A DNA stretch of 64,000 nucleotides from assembly GCA_031296355.1 (NCBI GenBank), contig JARLFX010000008.1:1-64000 (forward strand), read 5' to 3'. Under the pieces are notes generated by a model. That model saw only the letters and a list, made by a program, of their open reading frames with translations, did not search any database and was not told the DNA's origin. Below are positions 9,041-18,444 of this stretch, one piece after another; within the stretch, counting starts at the first letter, position 1; each line of letters begins with the position of its first letter. A program made the translations under genes and the position numbers. The DNA comes from Acidobacteriaceae bacterium (GTDB lineage: Bacteria > Acidobacteriota > Terriglobia > Terriglobales > Acidobacteriaceae).

Positions 9041-11077
9041 ATGAACGGCACTGATGCCTTGTTCGCTGAGGCGGTTCGGTATCATCAGGCCGGGGCTGAT
9101 ACCGAAGCAGAAGCCTTGTACCAGCAGATTGTGGTCGGGGATTCGACTCATGCGGACGCCTGGCATCTGCTGGGCCTGCTGAACTTTACCCACGGTCACG
9201 ATGACAGGGCTCTGGCGGCTGTGACCAGGGCCCTTTGCTGCCGCCCCGGGCAACCGGCCTATTGGAATACGTTGGGCGAAATCAGCCGGGCGAAAGGTGA
9301 TCCTTCCGCGGCAATCCGTTGCTATCGCCGGGTGCTTCGTCTGGCGCCCCTGGCCGCGCCGGTTCACCGCAATCTCGCTCTGGCACTGACGGTGGTCGGA
9401 CGGCAAGCCGCCGCGCACACCGCGTATCGCAATGCGGCGATTTTGGCGCCGGAGGCCTTTGAAGTCATCCTTGATGTCGGCGTTGCCGCACGTCTTGCCG
9501 CCGATCCCATGGCCGTGATCTGGGGACAGCGCGCCCTTCGGCTTCGCCCCCAAGCGGCGGAAGCTCATGATGCCGTGGCCACCGCCTATCGGGTTGCCCA
9601 CCAGATGGCAGCTGCGACCCGCCATCACCGGTTGGCGATCGCTTTGTGCCCTGATGCCGTGGCCAGTTGGTTGAATCTGGCCATGACCGAGCAGGAGCGC
9701 GGCGCCGAAGCGGCATCAACCTTCCGCCGTGTCCTTCGGCTCGACCCCTGGCTGGCGGAAGGCTGGCTGGGAATGGCCTGGGCGCTCACCGATCCCGCTC
9801 GGGCCATCGCGGCCGGGCGCCAAACCGTTCTTCTAACACCGGGCCAGGCCGGTGCCTATGAACTGATGGCACTCCGGGCCCTGGGGCAGGGCGATATCGC
9901 CCAAGCGGCACTGTCGAGCCATCGCGCGGCAATTCTGTCTCCCGGATCGGCCGCGATCCACTACAATTTTGCCCTGGTGGAACAGGAACGGGACGATGGA
10001 AACCGGGCAGAGGCGCTCTATCATCGCAGCCTGTGTCTCGATCCGGCATTGGCACCGGCCTGGCACAATCTCGGCAATCTGTTGAAGGATCGCGATCGGC
10101 CGGACGCGGCCATGCCGATTTATCGGCGGGCTCTGCGGCTCAACCCTGACGACGCCAAATTCCATGTCAGCGTGGCCGTGACCCAGCTGCTCGCTGGCAA
10201 TATGGTGGTCGGTGCCGCCGAACTGGAATGGTTATGGCAGACCGAACAGGTACCTCGGCGCCGTACCCGCATTCCAAACTGGACCGGGGATGCCTGTCCG
10301 GACTCAACGCTGTTGATCCACAATGACCAGGGACTGGGCGATGCGATACAGCTGATTCGCTTGGTGCCCCGGCTGAAGGAACGGTGCCGTCGCCTGATCA
10401 TCGAATGCGACGATACATTGTTGCCCCTGTTTGCCGCGGTGCCCGGGATCGATCAGGTGATTGCCTTGGATGCGCCACTGCCTCCGGTCGATTTTCAGGC
10501 GTCGCTGCTCGGAACGATGCATCGGCTTGGTCTCGACTGGCCGGATCTGCCCGGACCGATCCCCTACCTTCAGGCCGATTCAAACCGCGTCATGATCTGG
10601 CGACAACGGCTGGAGCCGGGATTCACGGCCGGGCTGGTTTGGGCCGGCAACCCGAAACATGGCAATGATCGTCGCCGTTCCTGCCCCTTGGCGGCGTTGG
10701 CGCCGGTGCTTTCGGTTCCCGGCATCCAATGGGTGTCTCTGCAAAAAGGTGCGGTGGCCGGCGACTTGATTCGCCTGGGCTGGCAAAACCGGATCGTCGA
10801 TCTCGCCCCCTTGATTGAGGATTTTGCCGACACCGCGGCCATTATCGAAACGCTTGATCTGGTGATCACCGTCGATACCGCGGTGGCTCACCTCGCCGGC
10901 GCCCTGGGTCGCCCCTGCTGGGTGTTGCTGCCTTACGCTCCGGATTGGCGTTGGATGCGCGACCGGAGCGACACGCCCTGGTATCCGACCCTGCGCCTGT
11001 TCCGGCAACCGGTTCCCGGTGATTGGGACGCGCTCGCCACGGCTGTTGCGGCCGCACTGGATTCCTTGCGGCCATGA
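9041..11077 (+). CDS. TPR protein with C-terminal GT9 (heptosyltransferase)-like domain
   Basis: 678 residues. I choose the ATG at 9041 because GAAGGAG precedes it and the TPR 'head' (AVRYHQAGADTEAEALYQQI) begins right after; the frame is open upstream without support. Residues 1-395 are about ten TPR units. Residues 400-675 have GT9-like motifs: IHNDQGLGDAIQLIRLVP at the start of the first Rossmann half, LVWAGNPKHGNDRRRSCPL, SLQKG, and VDTAVAHLAGALGRPCWVLL in the second half, ending PDWRWMRDR and WYPTLRLFRQ. GT9 enzymes transfer heptose; TPR segments usually bind protein partners. It is the most divergent copy of the seven modules here. Its stop overlaps the next start (ATGA). Confidence 0.85.
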   Translation: MNGTDALFAEAVRYHQAGADTEAEALYQQIVVGDSTHADAWHLLGLLNFTHGHDDRALAAVTRALCCRPGQPAYWNTLGEISRAKGDPSAAIRCYRRVLRLAPLAAPVHRNLALALTVVGRQAAAHTAYRNAAILAPEAFEVILDVGVAARLAADPMAVIWGQRALRLRPQAAEAHDAVATAYRVAHQMAAATRHHRLAIALCPDAVASWLNLAMTEQERGAEAASTFRRVLRLDPWLAEGWLGMAWALTDPARAIAAGRQTVLLTPGQAGAYELMALRALGQGDIAQAALSSHRAAILSPGSAAIHYNFALVEQERDDGNRAEALYHRSLCLDPALAPAWHNLGNLLKDRDRPDAAMPIYRRALRLNPDDAKFHVSVAVTQLLAGNMVVGAAELEWLWQTEQVPRRRTRIPNWTGDACPDSTLLIHNDQGLGDAIQLIRLVPRLKERCRRLIIECDDTLLPLFAAVPGIDQVIALDAPLPPVDFQASLLGTMHRLGLDWPDLPGPIPYLQADSNRVMIWRQRLEPGFTAGLVWAGNPKHGNDRRRSCPLAALAPVLSVPGIQWVSLQKGAVAGDLIRLGWQNRIVDLAPLIEDFADTAAIIETLDLVITVDTAVAHLAGALGRPCWVLLPYAPDWRWMRDRSDTPWYPTLRLFRQPVPGDWDALATAVAAALDSLRP

Positions 11078-13986
11078 TTGTCATTGCCGAAGCGTTGCAG
11101 CAGGCCCTGGCCCAGCACCAGGCGGGCCAATTGGCCGAAGCCGAGGCACTGTATCGTCAGGTCCTGGCGGTGGAGCCGCGGCAGTGCGATGCCCTTCATC
11201 TTCTGGGTGTTGTCGCCTTGCAGGCCGGTCACGCCGGTGCTGCGGTCGACCTGATTCTGCAAGCGATTGCCGTCCAGGGCGCCATTCCTCATTATCACGG
11301 CAATCTGGGGGAAGCATTACGCGCGGCAGCGCGCCCGGCCGAAGCGGTTGGCGCTTACCGGCGGGCCTTGGCGCTTGATCCCGGCAACGCCGGCATCCAT
11401 GCCAATCTGGGTATGCTGCTGCTACTGTTGGGCGATTATGCCGAGGGAACCCTGGAGCTGGAATGGTTGTGGCGCCGCCCGGATGTCCCGCCACGTCCGT
11501 TTCATCAACCGTTCTGGGATGGCCTGCCCTTTCCCGGGAAAACGCTACTGATCCACACCGAACAAGGCCTTGGTGACGTTGTTCATCTGATTCGCTACGC
11601 GCCTCTGCTCCGCAAGCTTGGCGGACCGGTTCTTCTTGAATGTGAGCGGTCCCTGGTTCCGTTGATGCAGTCGGTCAAGGGACTCGATGCCGTGATCGCG
11701 GCGGGGGAGCCGTTACCGCCCTTTGACTTGCAGACCCGCCTGCTGGGGCTGATGCATCGATTTGCCACCGGTCTCGATACCATTCCTGCCGCAATTCCTT
11801 ATCTGAGGACCGATCCGGCACGGGTGACAGCGTGGCGGCGCCGATTGGAGCGCGAGCCGCCGGGCCGACGGATCGGCCTGGTCTGGGCCGGGAGCCCCAA
11901 GCATGCCTTCGATACGGATCGCTCCTGTCCGCTGGAAAAGCTGGCACCCTTATTGGACGTACCGGGACTGCGTTGGCTGTCTTTGCAGAAGGGTGAGCGG
12001 GTCGCGGACCTAGCACGATTGGGCTGGCAGAAGCGCATTGTCGATCTTGATTCCGCTATCTTCGATTTCGCCGATCTGGCGGCGGCCATCAGCGTACTGG
12101 ACCTGGTCATCACGGTTGATACCGCCGTGGCTCATGTCGCCGGTGCGTTGGGACGGCCGTGCTGGATCATGCTGCCCTTTATTCCTGATTGGCGCTGGCA
12201 GCTCGATCGAGCCGACAGTCCCTGGTACCCCAGCGTGCGTTTGTTCCGGCAAAGAGTGCGGGGTGATTGGAACGGCCTGATTGGCGACATCGTCCGGGCC
12301 CTGGACGGTGGCCGCCCGTGGCTGGGAACGATGCCGAAAGCACGCGTGCCGATCGTGGAACCCGCTGTGCTCTGGGCTGCGGCGGTCGAAGACCACCGAG
12401 CGGGGCGATTGGCGCCGGCGATCACCGGTTACCGCCGATTTTTAGCCCAGGTCCCGGAACATGCCCACGCGTTGCATCTGCTCGGTTTGGCCTATTATCA
12501 AGGCGGCCTGAGCGAATCAGCAACCGGCCCGATGCTCCGGGCCCTGGCGTTGGCACCGGACGTTCCGGATTATCATGGCAATCTCGGCTCGGTTTTTGAC
12601 CAGCTCGGTCAGCCTGATCGATCCGAGATCTGTTTCCGCAATGCCCTGATCCTCGATCCGGCTCACTGCGATTTTCTCTATAATCGAGCGGGTCTGGATC
12701 GACGCCGCGGCGACCTGGCTGCCACGATCCAAAGCTATCGGCGGGTCGTCGCCTGCCGTCCTGACTACGTCAAGGGCTGGAACAATCTGGGCACAGTATT
12801 CGAACAGGCCCGGATGGTCGAGCAAGCAGCCGCCGCGTTCCGTTGTGCCCTGAGCCTGGACCCGGCGCTGGCTCCCGCGTGGAACAATCTCGGCAATCTC
12901 GTCCGATACAGCGATGTGGCACTGGCCAAAGCGAGTTGTGCCCGGGCCTTGACGATTGATCCTCATTTTGTCGATGCCCGCAGTAACCTTGGATCCGCCC
13001 TGCTGGTCGAAAACCGGCTGGATGAGGCGGATGCGCATTTCCGTCAGGTTCTGAACCAGAAGCCCGATCACGGTTTGGCGGCCTATCAGCACGGTATCGT
13101 CGCCTTGTTGAAAGGCGATCTCGCCGCAGGGTGGCCCGGATACCAGTCCCGCTGGGCGGTACCCGGCATGATACCGGGTTCCCGGGCGCAACCGGCTTGG
13201 CGCGGCCAGGACCCAACAGGCCAGACCGTGCTTCTGCATGCCGAGCAGGGGCTGGGCGACAGCTTGCAATTTGTCCGTTATGTTCCCCTGGTGGCTGCAA
13301 GAGGCGCACGGGTTGTGCTTGAGAGCCCCGCTGAACTGGCGACTTTGCTGCGACATATACCGGGGCTGAGTGCTGTGGTTGCGATCGGGCAACCCCTGCC
13401 GCCTGTTGACTGGCAGTGCTCTTTGATGGAACTGCCCTGGATCCTCAACACCACGATCGAGACGATCCCGGCCAACATTCCTTACCTGCAACCGCCACCA
13501 ACCTACCGGCAACGTTGGCGGGGTCGGCTTGAGGGACTGCCCGGGCGACGGATCGGATTGGTTTGGGCTGGCAACCCCGCGCACCAGAATGACGCCAACC
13601 GGTCAATCCCAGTGGCGGCATTGGCACCACTCGCGGGACTCAACGGCATTTCGTTTGTCGCTCTTCAGAAAGGGCCTGCGGCGACCGCGCTGCGCCCTGA
13701 CGGGTTGATCGCGCTTGATCTGGGGCCGGAATTGACTGATTTCGCCGATACGGCCGCAATTCTGGAACAACTCGACCTGTTGATCGCGGCCGATACCTCG
13801 GTTGTCCATCTTGCCGGTGCCTTGGGCCGGCCGAGCTGGGTGTTGTTGCCGTTTGCTCCGGATTGGCGCTGGATGCTGGATCGTGACGACAGCCCCTGGT
13901 ATCCGAGTCTGCGCCTGTTCCGGCAATCGACACGCGGCGACTGGGTGACCGTCATCGCGGCGGTATGCCGGGCACTCACATCATGA
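11074..13986 (+). CDS. Double-unit TPR-GT9-TPR-GT9 protein
   Basis: 970 residues from an ATG at 11074 overlapping the previous stop by 4 bases. The chain holds two complete units in tandem. Unit 1: TPR head (QQALAQHQAGQLAEAEALY) and about three repeats, then GT9-like domain from residue ~155 (HTEQGLGDVVHLIRYAPLL; VDTAVAHVAGALGRPCWIML). Unit 2 starts near residue 429 with a degenerate head (VEDHRAGRLAPAITGYRRF), seven or so repeats, and a second GT9-like domain from ~715 (HAEQGLGDSLQFVRYVPLV; ADTSVVHLAGALGRPSWVLL). Both carry the closing PDWRW-LDR-DSPWYP-LRLFRQ motif. In unit 2 the usual V before DTS is replaced by A. The likely role is glycosyl transfer to a protein acceptor, probably with the 9041 gene product. 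Confidence 0.85.
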   Translation: MIVIAEALQQALAQHQAGQLAEAEALYRQVLAVEPRQCDALHLLGVVALQAGHAGAAVDLILQAIAVQGAIPHYHGNLGEALRAAARPAEAVGAYRRALALDPGNAGIHANLGMLLLLLGDYAEGTLELEWLWRRPDVPPRPFHQPFWDGLPFPGKTLLIHTEQGLGDVVHLIRYAPLLRKLGGPVLLECERSLVPLMQSVKGLDAVIAAGEPLPPFDLQTRLLGLMHRFATGLDTIPAAIPYLRTDPARVTAWRRRLEREPPGRRIGLVWAGSPKHAFDTDRSCPLEKLAPLLDVPGLRWLSLQKGERVADLARLGWQKRIVDLDSAIFDFADLAAAISVLDLVITVDTAVAHVAGALGRPCWIMLPFIPDWRWQLDRADSPWYPSVRLFRQRVRGDWNGLIGDIVRALDGGRPWLGTMPKARVPIVEPAVLWAAAVEDHRAGRLAPAITGYRRFLAQVPEHAHALHLLGLAYYQGGLSESATGPMLRALALAPDVPDYHGNLGSVFDQLGQPDRSEICFRNALILDPAHCDFLYNRAGLDRRRGDLAATIQSYRRVVACRPDYVKGWNNLGTVFEQARMVEQAAAAFRCALSLDPALAPAWNNLGNLVRYSDVALAKASCARALTIDPHFVDARSNLGSALLVENRLDEADAHFRQVLNQKPDHGLAAYQHGIVALLKGDLAAGWPGYQSRWAVPGMIPGSRAQPAWRGQDPTGQTVLLHAEQGLGDSLQFVRYVPLVAARGARVVLESPAELATLLRHIPGLSAVVAIGQPLPPVDWQCSLMELPWILNTTIETIPANIPYLQPPPTYRQRWRGRLEGLPGRRIGLVWAGNPAHQNDANRSIPVAALAPLAGLNGISFVALQKGPAATALRPDGLIALDLGPELTDFADTAAILEQLDLLIAADTSVVHLAGALGRPSWVLLPFAPDWRWMLDRDDSPWYPSLRLFRQSTRGDWVTVIAAVCRALTS

Positions 13987-14175
13987 ATGGCGGCGCATGA
14001 ACCGGAACAACGACATCATCGCGTAGCCTCCTGTCGTGATCGGTGGCTCACAGTGCCGAAGATCGGGGCCAATGCCGGGAAAGCGAACCTTGAAAAATGC
14101 CGGATAGGCCTCTAAAGACACGGCAACCATCGATGTCAGGCTCATCGGTTTTCTGGTTTTCGAAGCGAGGACGGT

Positions 14176-15222
14176 ATGAAAGTGCGTAGATTGCTAACCC
14201 TGGGCCTGTTCGTCGCTGCGCTGCAGCCCGTTTGGGGCAACGTCCAGGATCTGGCGGCTGCATCCGACGCCGATACCCTCTCGGTTCTTCAAGCCGCGGC
14301 GGACAAAGGAAATGTTGATGCCCAGTTCAAATTGGGCTGGAAATATCTCAATGGCGAGGGCGTCGACGTTGATCGCACCGCAGCCTTTCATTGGTATAGC
14401 ATGGCCGCGAAACAGGGTAACGTCGCGGCTCAAAACAGTCTCGGCGTGTTGTACCTCAACGGCTTGGGTGTGACCCGTGACACCAAAGCCGCCCGCGATT
14501 GGTTCATCAAGGCCGCCGATCAGGGTGATGTCCTGGCCAAGATCAATCTTGGTGATCTCTACATCGCCGGCGACGGAATCGACCGGGATGTCAAAAAAGC
14601 GATCGCGCTTTATGTTGAGGCGGCCAACGCCGGCAATGGTACGGCGGCTAATAATCTTGGCACGATGTACCTCAACGGTGAAGACGTCACCAAGGATACA
14701 GCGCAAGCGATCTCATGGTTTCGAAAAGGCGCCGATGCCGGCAATCCTCTCGCTCAGTTTAACCTGGCTCAGAGTTACCGTACCGGTGACGGCGTCGAGA
14801 AAAATATCGCCGAGGCGATCCATCTGTTGCAAGAATCAGCAAAGCGCGGCTTTCCCATTGCCCAGAATGCCCTCGCCACCATTTACCTCAATGGCGATGG
14901 CGTGCCCCAGGATGCGGCCCAATCCTTTACGTTGTTTCAGGCTGCTGCCGCCAAAGGGCTGCCCGATGCTCAGAACGGTTTAGGGGTACTCTATCTCAAT
15001 GGATTGGGAACCGAAAAAAACCTGACCGAGGCGCTATCCTGGTTCCAGAAAGCTGTCGACCTTGGCAGCGTCGATGCCGAGGTCAATCTGGGGTTGATGT
15101 ATGAAAGCGGCCAGGGTGTTGCTGCCGACCGGAATGCAGCGATCAAACTGTACCGCAAAGCGGCCTCACGCGGGAACGCTGTCGCGCGGAGTAATCTGGA
15201 ACGGCTTGGTGTTCATTCGTAG
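14176..15222 (+). CDS. Secreted Sel1-repeat protein
   Basis: 348 residues beginning MKVRRLLTLGLFVAALQPVWG, a typical Sec signal peptide with predicted cleavage near residue 21. The rest is about eight Sel1-like repeats of 36 residues, each with a LGxxYLNGxGVxxDxxxAxxWxxKAAxxG pattern. Such solenoids act as protein-protein interaction scaffolds, often in envelope or secretion contexts; here it would act in the periplasm. GAGGACGGT precedes the ATG. It stands alone, with about 190 bases on its left and convergent transcription on its right. The function cannot be named more precisely. Confidence 0.85.
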   Translation: MKVRRLLTLGLFVAALQPVWGNVQDLAAASDADTLSVLQAAADKGNVDAQFKLGWKYLNGEGVDVDRTAAFHWYSMAAKQGNVAAQNSLGVLYLNGLGVTRDTKAARDWFIKAADQGDVLAKINLGDLYIAGDGIDRDVKKAIALYVEAANAGNGTAANNLGTMYLNGEDVTKDTAQAISWFRKGADAGNPLAQFNLAQSYRTGDGVEKNIAEAIHLLQESAKRGFPIAQNALATIYLNGDGVPQDAAQSFTLFQAAAAKGLPDAQNGLGVLYLNGLGTEKNLTEALSWFQKAVDLGSVDAEVNLGLMYESGQGVAADRNAAIKLYRKAASRGNAVARSNLERLGVHS

Positions 15223-15504
15223 CTTTTGGGGTCTGAGTGGCGTTGGCGCGCAAATCGGACAGCGATCCTGAAAGCCCGTCGTGAGGTAGAGGTCGCTCAG
15301 ATCGCCTTGCGCTGCTCTGGTTCTGATTACTCGATGCCGAACAAGCACAACGACAAAGTCCGGTATCGGGTTGAGAACTGGTGTGTCACGTCTCGACCAA
15401 AGGGTGGCTCCGCGCCGCTTACCCTGAAGCTACGGACAATGGCCGAAGTCCGCCCTTTTCCCAATTTGTGTATCAATGCACCGCGTCAAAGATCGGCGGT
15501 TTCG

Positions 15505-16449
15505 TCAGATGTTACCATAGCGACTGTTACGGAGCATCCGGTAGCCCTTGATTAGTTCCCTTATTCCATCGTCCAGGGAATAGCGTGGTAGCAGACCGGT
15601 CGCCTCGATCTTCGCGTTGGAAACGATATAATCGCGCTTGTCCGGGTCTTCACCGATCGGCGATTCCAGGAAGACGAATTTCGGCAGATGGCGCTGAATC
15701 TGCTGGCACAATTCGAACTTCGACAGATTGGCATCCGACAGGCCCAGATTATAGACATTGTCCTTCATGATGTCGAAATGATCGATGGCATGAAGCATGG
15801 CGCGGGCGACATCGCGGATGTGAATAAAATTCCGTTTGAAATGGGCTTCGAACAGGATAACGGCACGGTCATTGATCGCCCGGTAGACGAAGTCATTGAC
15901 CAGCAGGTCGATACGCATCCGCGGTGACATGCCAAATACGGTCGCAAGCCGCAATGTGATGGCATTGCCGCGTTGCAGGACCAACTGTTCGGCCTCGACC
16001 TTCGTGCGGCCATAGAGAGAAATCGGCCGTAATGGCGACGATTCAGTGCAAACCTGCCCCGGGTCGCCGATTCCATAACCGCTGTTCGAGACGGGCATCA
16101 GGATGCGTTGCGTCGGCGCTGCCAACCGGCACAGGCTGGCCACAGCATCACGATTGAGCGAGACCGCCCCGATAGCATCGGCATCACACAGGGGCGCGCC
16201 GACCAGTGCCGCAAGGGGAATGATCAGGTCTTTGCCGTCAAGCGCATCTTGTAGTTGCTTTTCGTCGCGTGCATCGCCGCGGATTACCGAAAACTGAGGA
16301 TCCGCGCAGACGGCGGCCAGGGCGTTCTGGTGGAACATGAAGTTGTCGAGGACCGTCACCCGGTGTCCCGCCGCCAGCAGCGCCGGGACCAGAACCGAGC
16401 CGAGATAGCCTGCACCGCCGGTGACCAGAATGGACCAGGACTCGGCCAT
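15505..16449 (-). CDS. NAD-dependent sugar epimerase/dehydratase (extended SDR)
   Basis: 314 residues. Nucleotide-binding glycine motif TGGAGYLG at residues 9-16; SNSGYG carries the catalytic serine region and YGRTK the Y-xxx-K pair. The ATG at 16449 is favoured over one three codons earlier because GAGGAG lies ten bases in front of it and only one base in front of the other. It acts on a nucleotide sugar in the cytoplasm. The gene follows the CDP-glucose dehydratase gene on the same strand after 120 bases, so a 4-keto-6-deoxy-hexose product is a reasonable substrate, but this is inference. No rfbH-type or cytidylyltransferase gene is nearby. Confidence 0.85.
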   Translation of the reverse strand: MAESWSILVTGGAGYLGSVLVPALLAAGHRVTVLDNFMFHQNALAAVCADPQFSVIRGDARDEKQLQDALDGKDLIIPLAALVGAPLCDADAIGAVSLNRDAVASLCRLAAPTQRILMPVSNSGYGIGDPGQVCTESSPLRPISLYGRTKVEAEQLVLQRGNAITLRLATVFGMSPRMRIDLLVNDFVYRAINDRAVILFEAHFKRNFIHIRDVARAMLHAIDHFDIMKDNVYNLGLSDANLSKFELCQQIQRHLPKFVFLESPIGEDPDKRDYIVSNAKIEATGLLPRYSLDDGIRELIKGYRMLRNSRYGNI

Positions 16450-16568
16450 TGTCTGCATGCTCCTCTATTGATTGATCGCCTGCCGACCTGCTTACGCCAA
16501 GACCATGCCCTCGGCAAGGCCAGCCACTCCCGGAACGGTGCCACAACGAGTGACGGCAGCACGAGTGG

Positions 16569-17648
16569 CTATTGATCCTGGAACGCAGCAATCTGAGCCA
16601 TGGTCAGAGCATGGCAATCAGCGCCGCTTCGATAGCCATTATGCCAATCGATCGTCCAGCGCAGCGTCTCCTGCAATGTCAAGCGGGGCGTCCATCCCAA
16701 ACGTTGCCGGGCTTTCGAGCAATCGAGGCGAAGAACGGCATCCTCATGCGGCGAATAACCCTCATGCAGCCGCCATCCCGCACCACGCCCCCAAAGCGCC
16801 GACATCATGTCAACAAGATCCCGCGTCGGACGTTCGCTCTCGGGAGCGGGGCCGAAATTCCAGGCCTCGGCAAACGTGTCACCGTTACCGTGCAATTTTT
16901 GTATCAGGGTCAGATAACCCGCCAGCGGATCAAGCACATGCTGCCACGGGCGGACCGCATTGGGACAACGAACGACCACCTCTTGCTGGCTGTCGAAGGC
17001 CGCGAGGATGTCGGGAACCAAGCGATCTTTTGCCCAGTCACCACCGCCGATCACGTTTCCGGCCCGTGCGGTCGCGACAGAGACCGGCTTGCCGCCACGT
17101 CTTCCGGCGGTCGTCGCGAAATAGCTGGTGCGATAGGCCGCGGTTACCAACTCGGCACAGCCCTTGCTGCTTGCATAGGGATCGTGCCCCCCCATAGGCT
17201 CAAATTCACGATAGCCCCACAGCGAACCAGAGTTGCTATAGCATTTGTCGGTTGTAATAACCAGGGCGGCCGCGACATCCTCCTGCTGACGAACAGCCTC
17301 AAGCAGATTGACCGACCCCATGACATTGGTCGCGTAGGTTCCAACCGGATCCTCATAAGAGGCACGAACCAGAGGCTGAGCCGCCATATGAATAACGATC
17401 TCAGGTCGGTGGCGGCGCATGACCAGGAGAAGGTGTGGCAAGTCTCGAATGTCGCCGATTTCGCTGACCATTCCGGTACCGACCTGGGCCAATTCGAACA
17501 ATGAAGGCTCGGTCGGCGCTGGAAGTGCATACCCCACGACTTCCGCTCCCAATTTCTGTAACCAGAGCGACAGCCAAGCCCCCTTAAAACCGGTATGGCC
17601 CGTCAGAAGGACGCGGCGATTGCGCCAGAATTCTGGAATTACCGTCAT
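16569..17648 (-). CDS. rfbG: CDP-glucose 4,6-dehydratase
   Basis: 359 residues, the usual length of RfbG/DdhB. The N-terminus (FWRNRRVLLTGHTGFKGAWL) contains the TGHTGFKG cofactor motif specific to this subfamily; HMAAQPLVRASYEDPVGTY, ITTDKCYSN and GGHDPYASSKGCAELV (with Y-xxx-K) are all characteristic. It converts CDP-D-glucose to CDP-4-keto-6-deoxy-D-glucose, the entry point to 3,6-dideoxyhexoses and some branched or 6-deoxy sugars. The partner glucose-1-phosphate cytidylyltransferase (RfbF) is not in the window, so it must be encoded elsewhere. The start is ATG at 17648, with only a weak ribosome site (GAGAAAG). Confidence 0.93.
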   Translation of the reverse strand: MTVIPEFWRNRRVLLTGHTGFKGAWLSLWLQKLGAEVVGYALPAPTEPSLFELAQVGTGMVSEIGDIRDLPHLLLVMRRHRPEIVIHMAAQPLVRASYEDPVGTYATNVMGSVNLLEAVRQQEDVAAALVITTDKCYSNSGSLWGYREFEPMGGHDPYASSKGCAELVTAAYRTSYFATTAGRRGGKPVSVATARAGNVIGGGDWAKDRLVPDILAAFDSQQEVVVRCPNAVRPWQHVLDPLAGYLTLIQKLHGNGDTFAEAWNFGPAPESERPTRDLVDMMSALWGRGAGWRLHEGYSPHEDAVLRLDCSKARQRLGWTPRLTLQETLRWTIDWHNGYRSGADCHALTMAQIAAFQDQ

Positions 17649-18444
17649 TATGATAAACTACTTTCTCTATACAGGGTATCTCAAGATACTGACGCCATGA
17701 CGAGACATTTATTAAACTGGATAGAATCGGCAACCCAACGCATTCGTTAGCGGGGCCGTTGTCTTCATAAGAATCTAGTGATGTCGGGCTCCGATGTCCA
17801 TCTCCGGCCAACGTGTTGCGCGCCTATGCCAAAAGGTAAATCGCTCCCAATTCGGCTATTCAAGTGACACAGACGGATTGCGAGCGTCCTAGATCGAGCA
17901 TTCGGTTGAGGACGATGGCGGCGATCACGATTCCGGTGGCTTGTACCGGGTCGGCGTACGTTGAATATGAAGGGTTGTTCGTCGGTCGTGGTCCGCACTG
18001 TCGCGCGGCGCCCCGGCAGGCGATGGCCTTCTTCTCGCTTAGCCCGATCCGGGCATCCGTGCAACACATTGCGTCGCGGTTCTGAACCAAGCGGAATGCT
18101 GGCGACGGGGGAAGGCCGGATTTCAGTCGTTGCGACCCGCTCATTTCGTCGCTGCCCAGGACGGCGGGTATCTCACCAACCATCTGTCCAATGCGCCAAC
18201 ACGCATATCAGTGTAACGTGCTGATGAAAAGTCATTGCTGAAAAATCAACCTTCCACTACTGTTAGGTGCTGCCCAGACATGGCTGTTTTTGAAATGGCA
18301 GCTTGCCCTGCCTATCAAGTGGTCCGCTATTTGGGTGGTGGCACCAGAAAATCAACTCACGATTGTTTTTGTATTTATCCGAGACGATCTTCGTCATGAA
18401 CAAAACAGATTAACAATCTATAGTCGCAAATTACGAGGCGAGAT
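17649..18444. other. Gene-poor spacer, possibly decayed coding sequence
   Basis: About 800 bases between two divergent sugar-enzyme genes. The middle part (about 17860-18200) is GC-rich and has overlapping open frames on both strands, which suggests a decayed gene or mobile element, but no frame gives a family I recognise. The right part (18200-18440) is AT-rich and probably carries the promoter of the gene at 18445; a small palindrome AGATT-AAC-AATCT sits about 30 bases before that start. Confidence 0.4.

Noticed and set aside
12517..13584. 355-codon minus-strand frame inside the TPR-GT9 gene
   Set aside because: A mirror frame of GC-rich coding sequence; the plus-strand translation has clear TPR and GT9 motifs.
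15223..15504. A plus-strand frame starting MPNKHNDKVRYRVENW, similar to the N-terminus of some IS5-type transposases
   Set aside because: Only about 16 residues are suggestive, the continuation has no transposase motif, and no inverted repeats were seen. Too weak to call.
17860..18183. 107-codon minus-strand frame ending in a hydrophobic VQATGIVIAAIVLNRMLDLG stretch
   Set aside because: No start with a ribosome site, no recognisable family, and competing frames on both strands; at best a relic.
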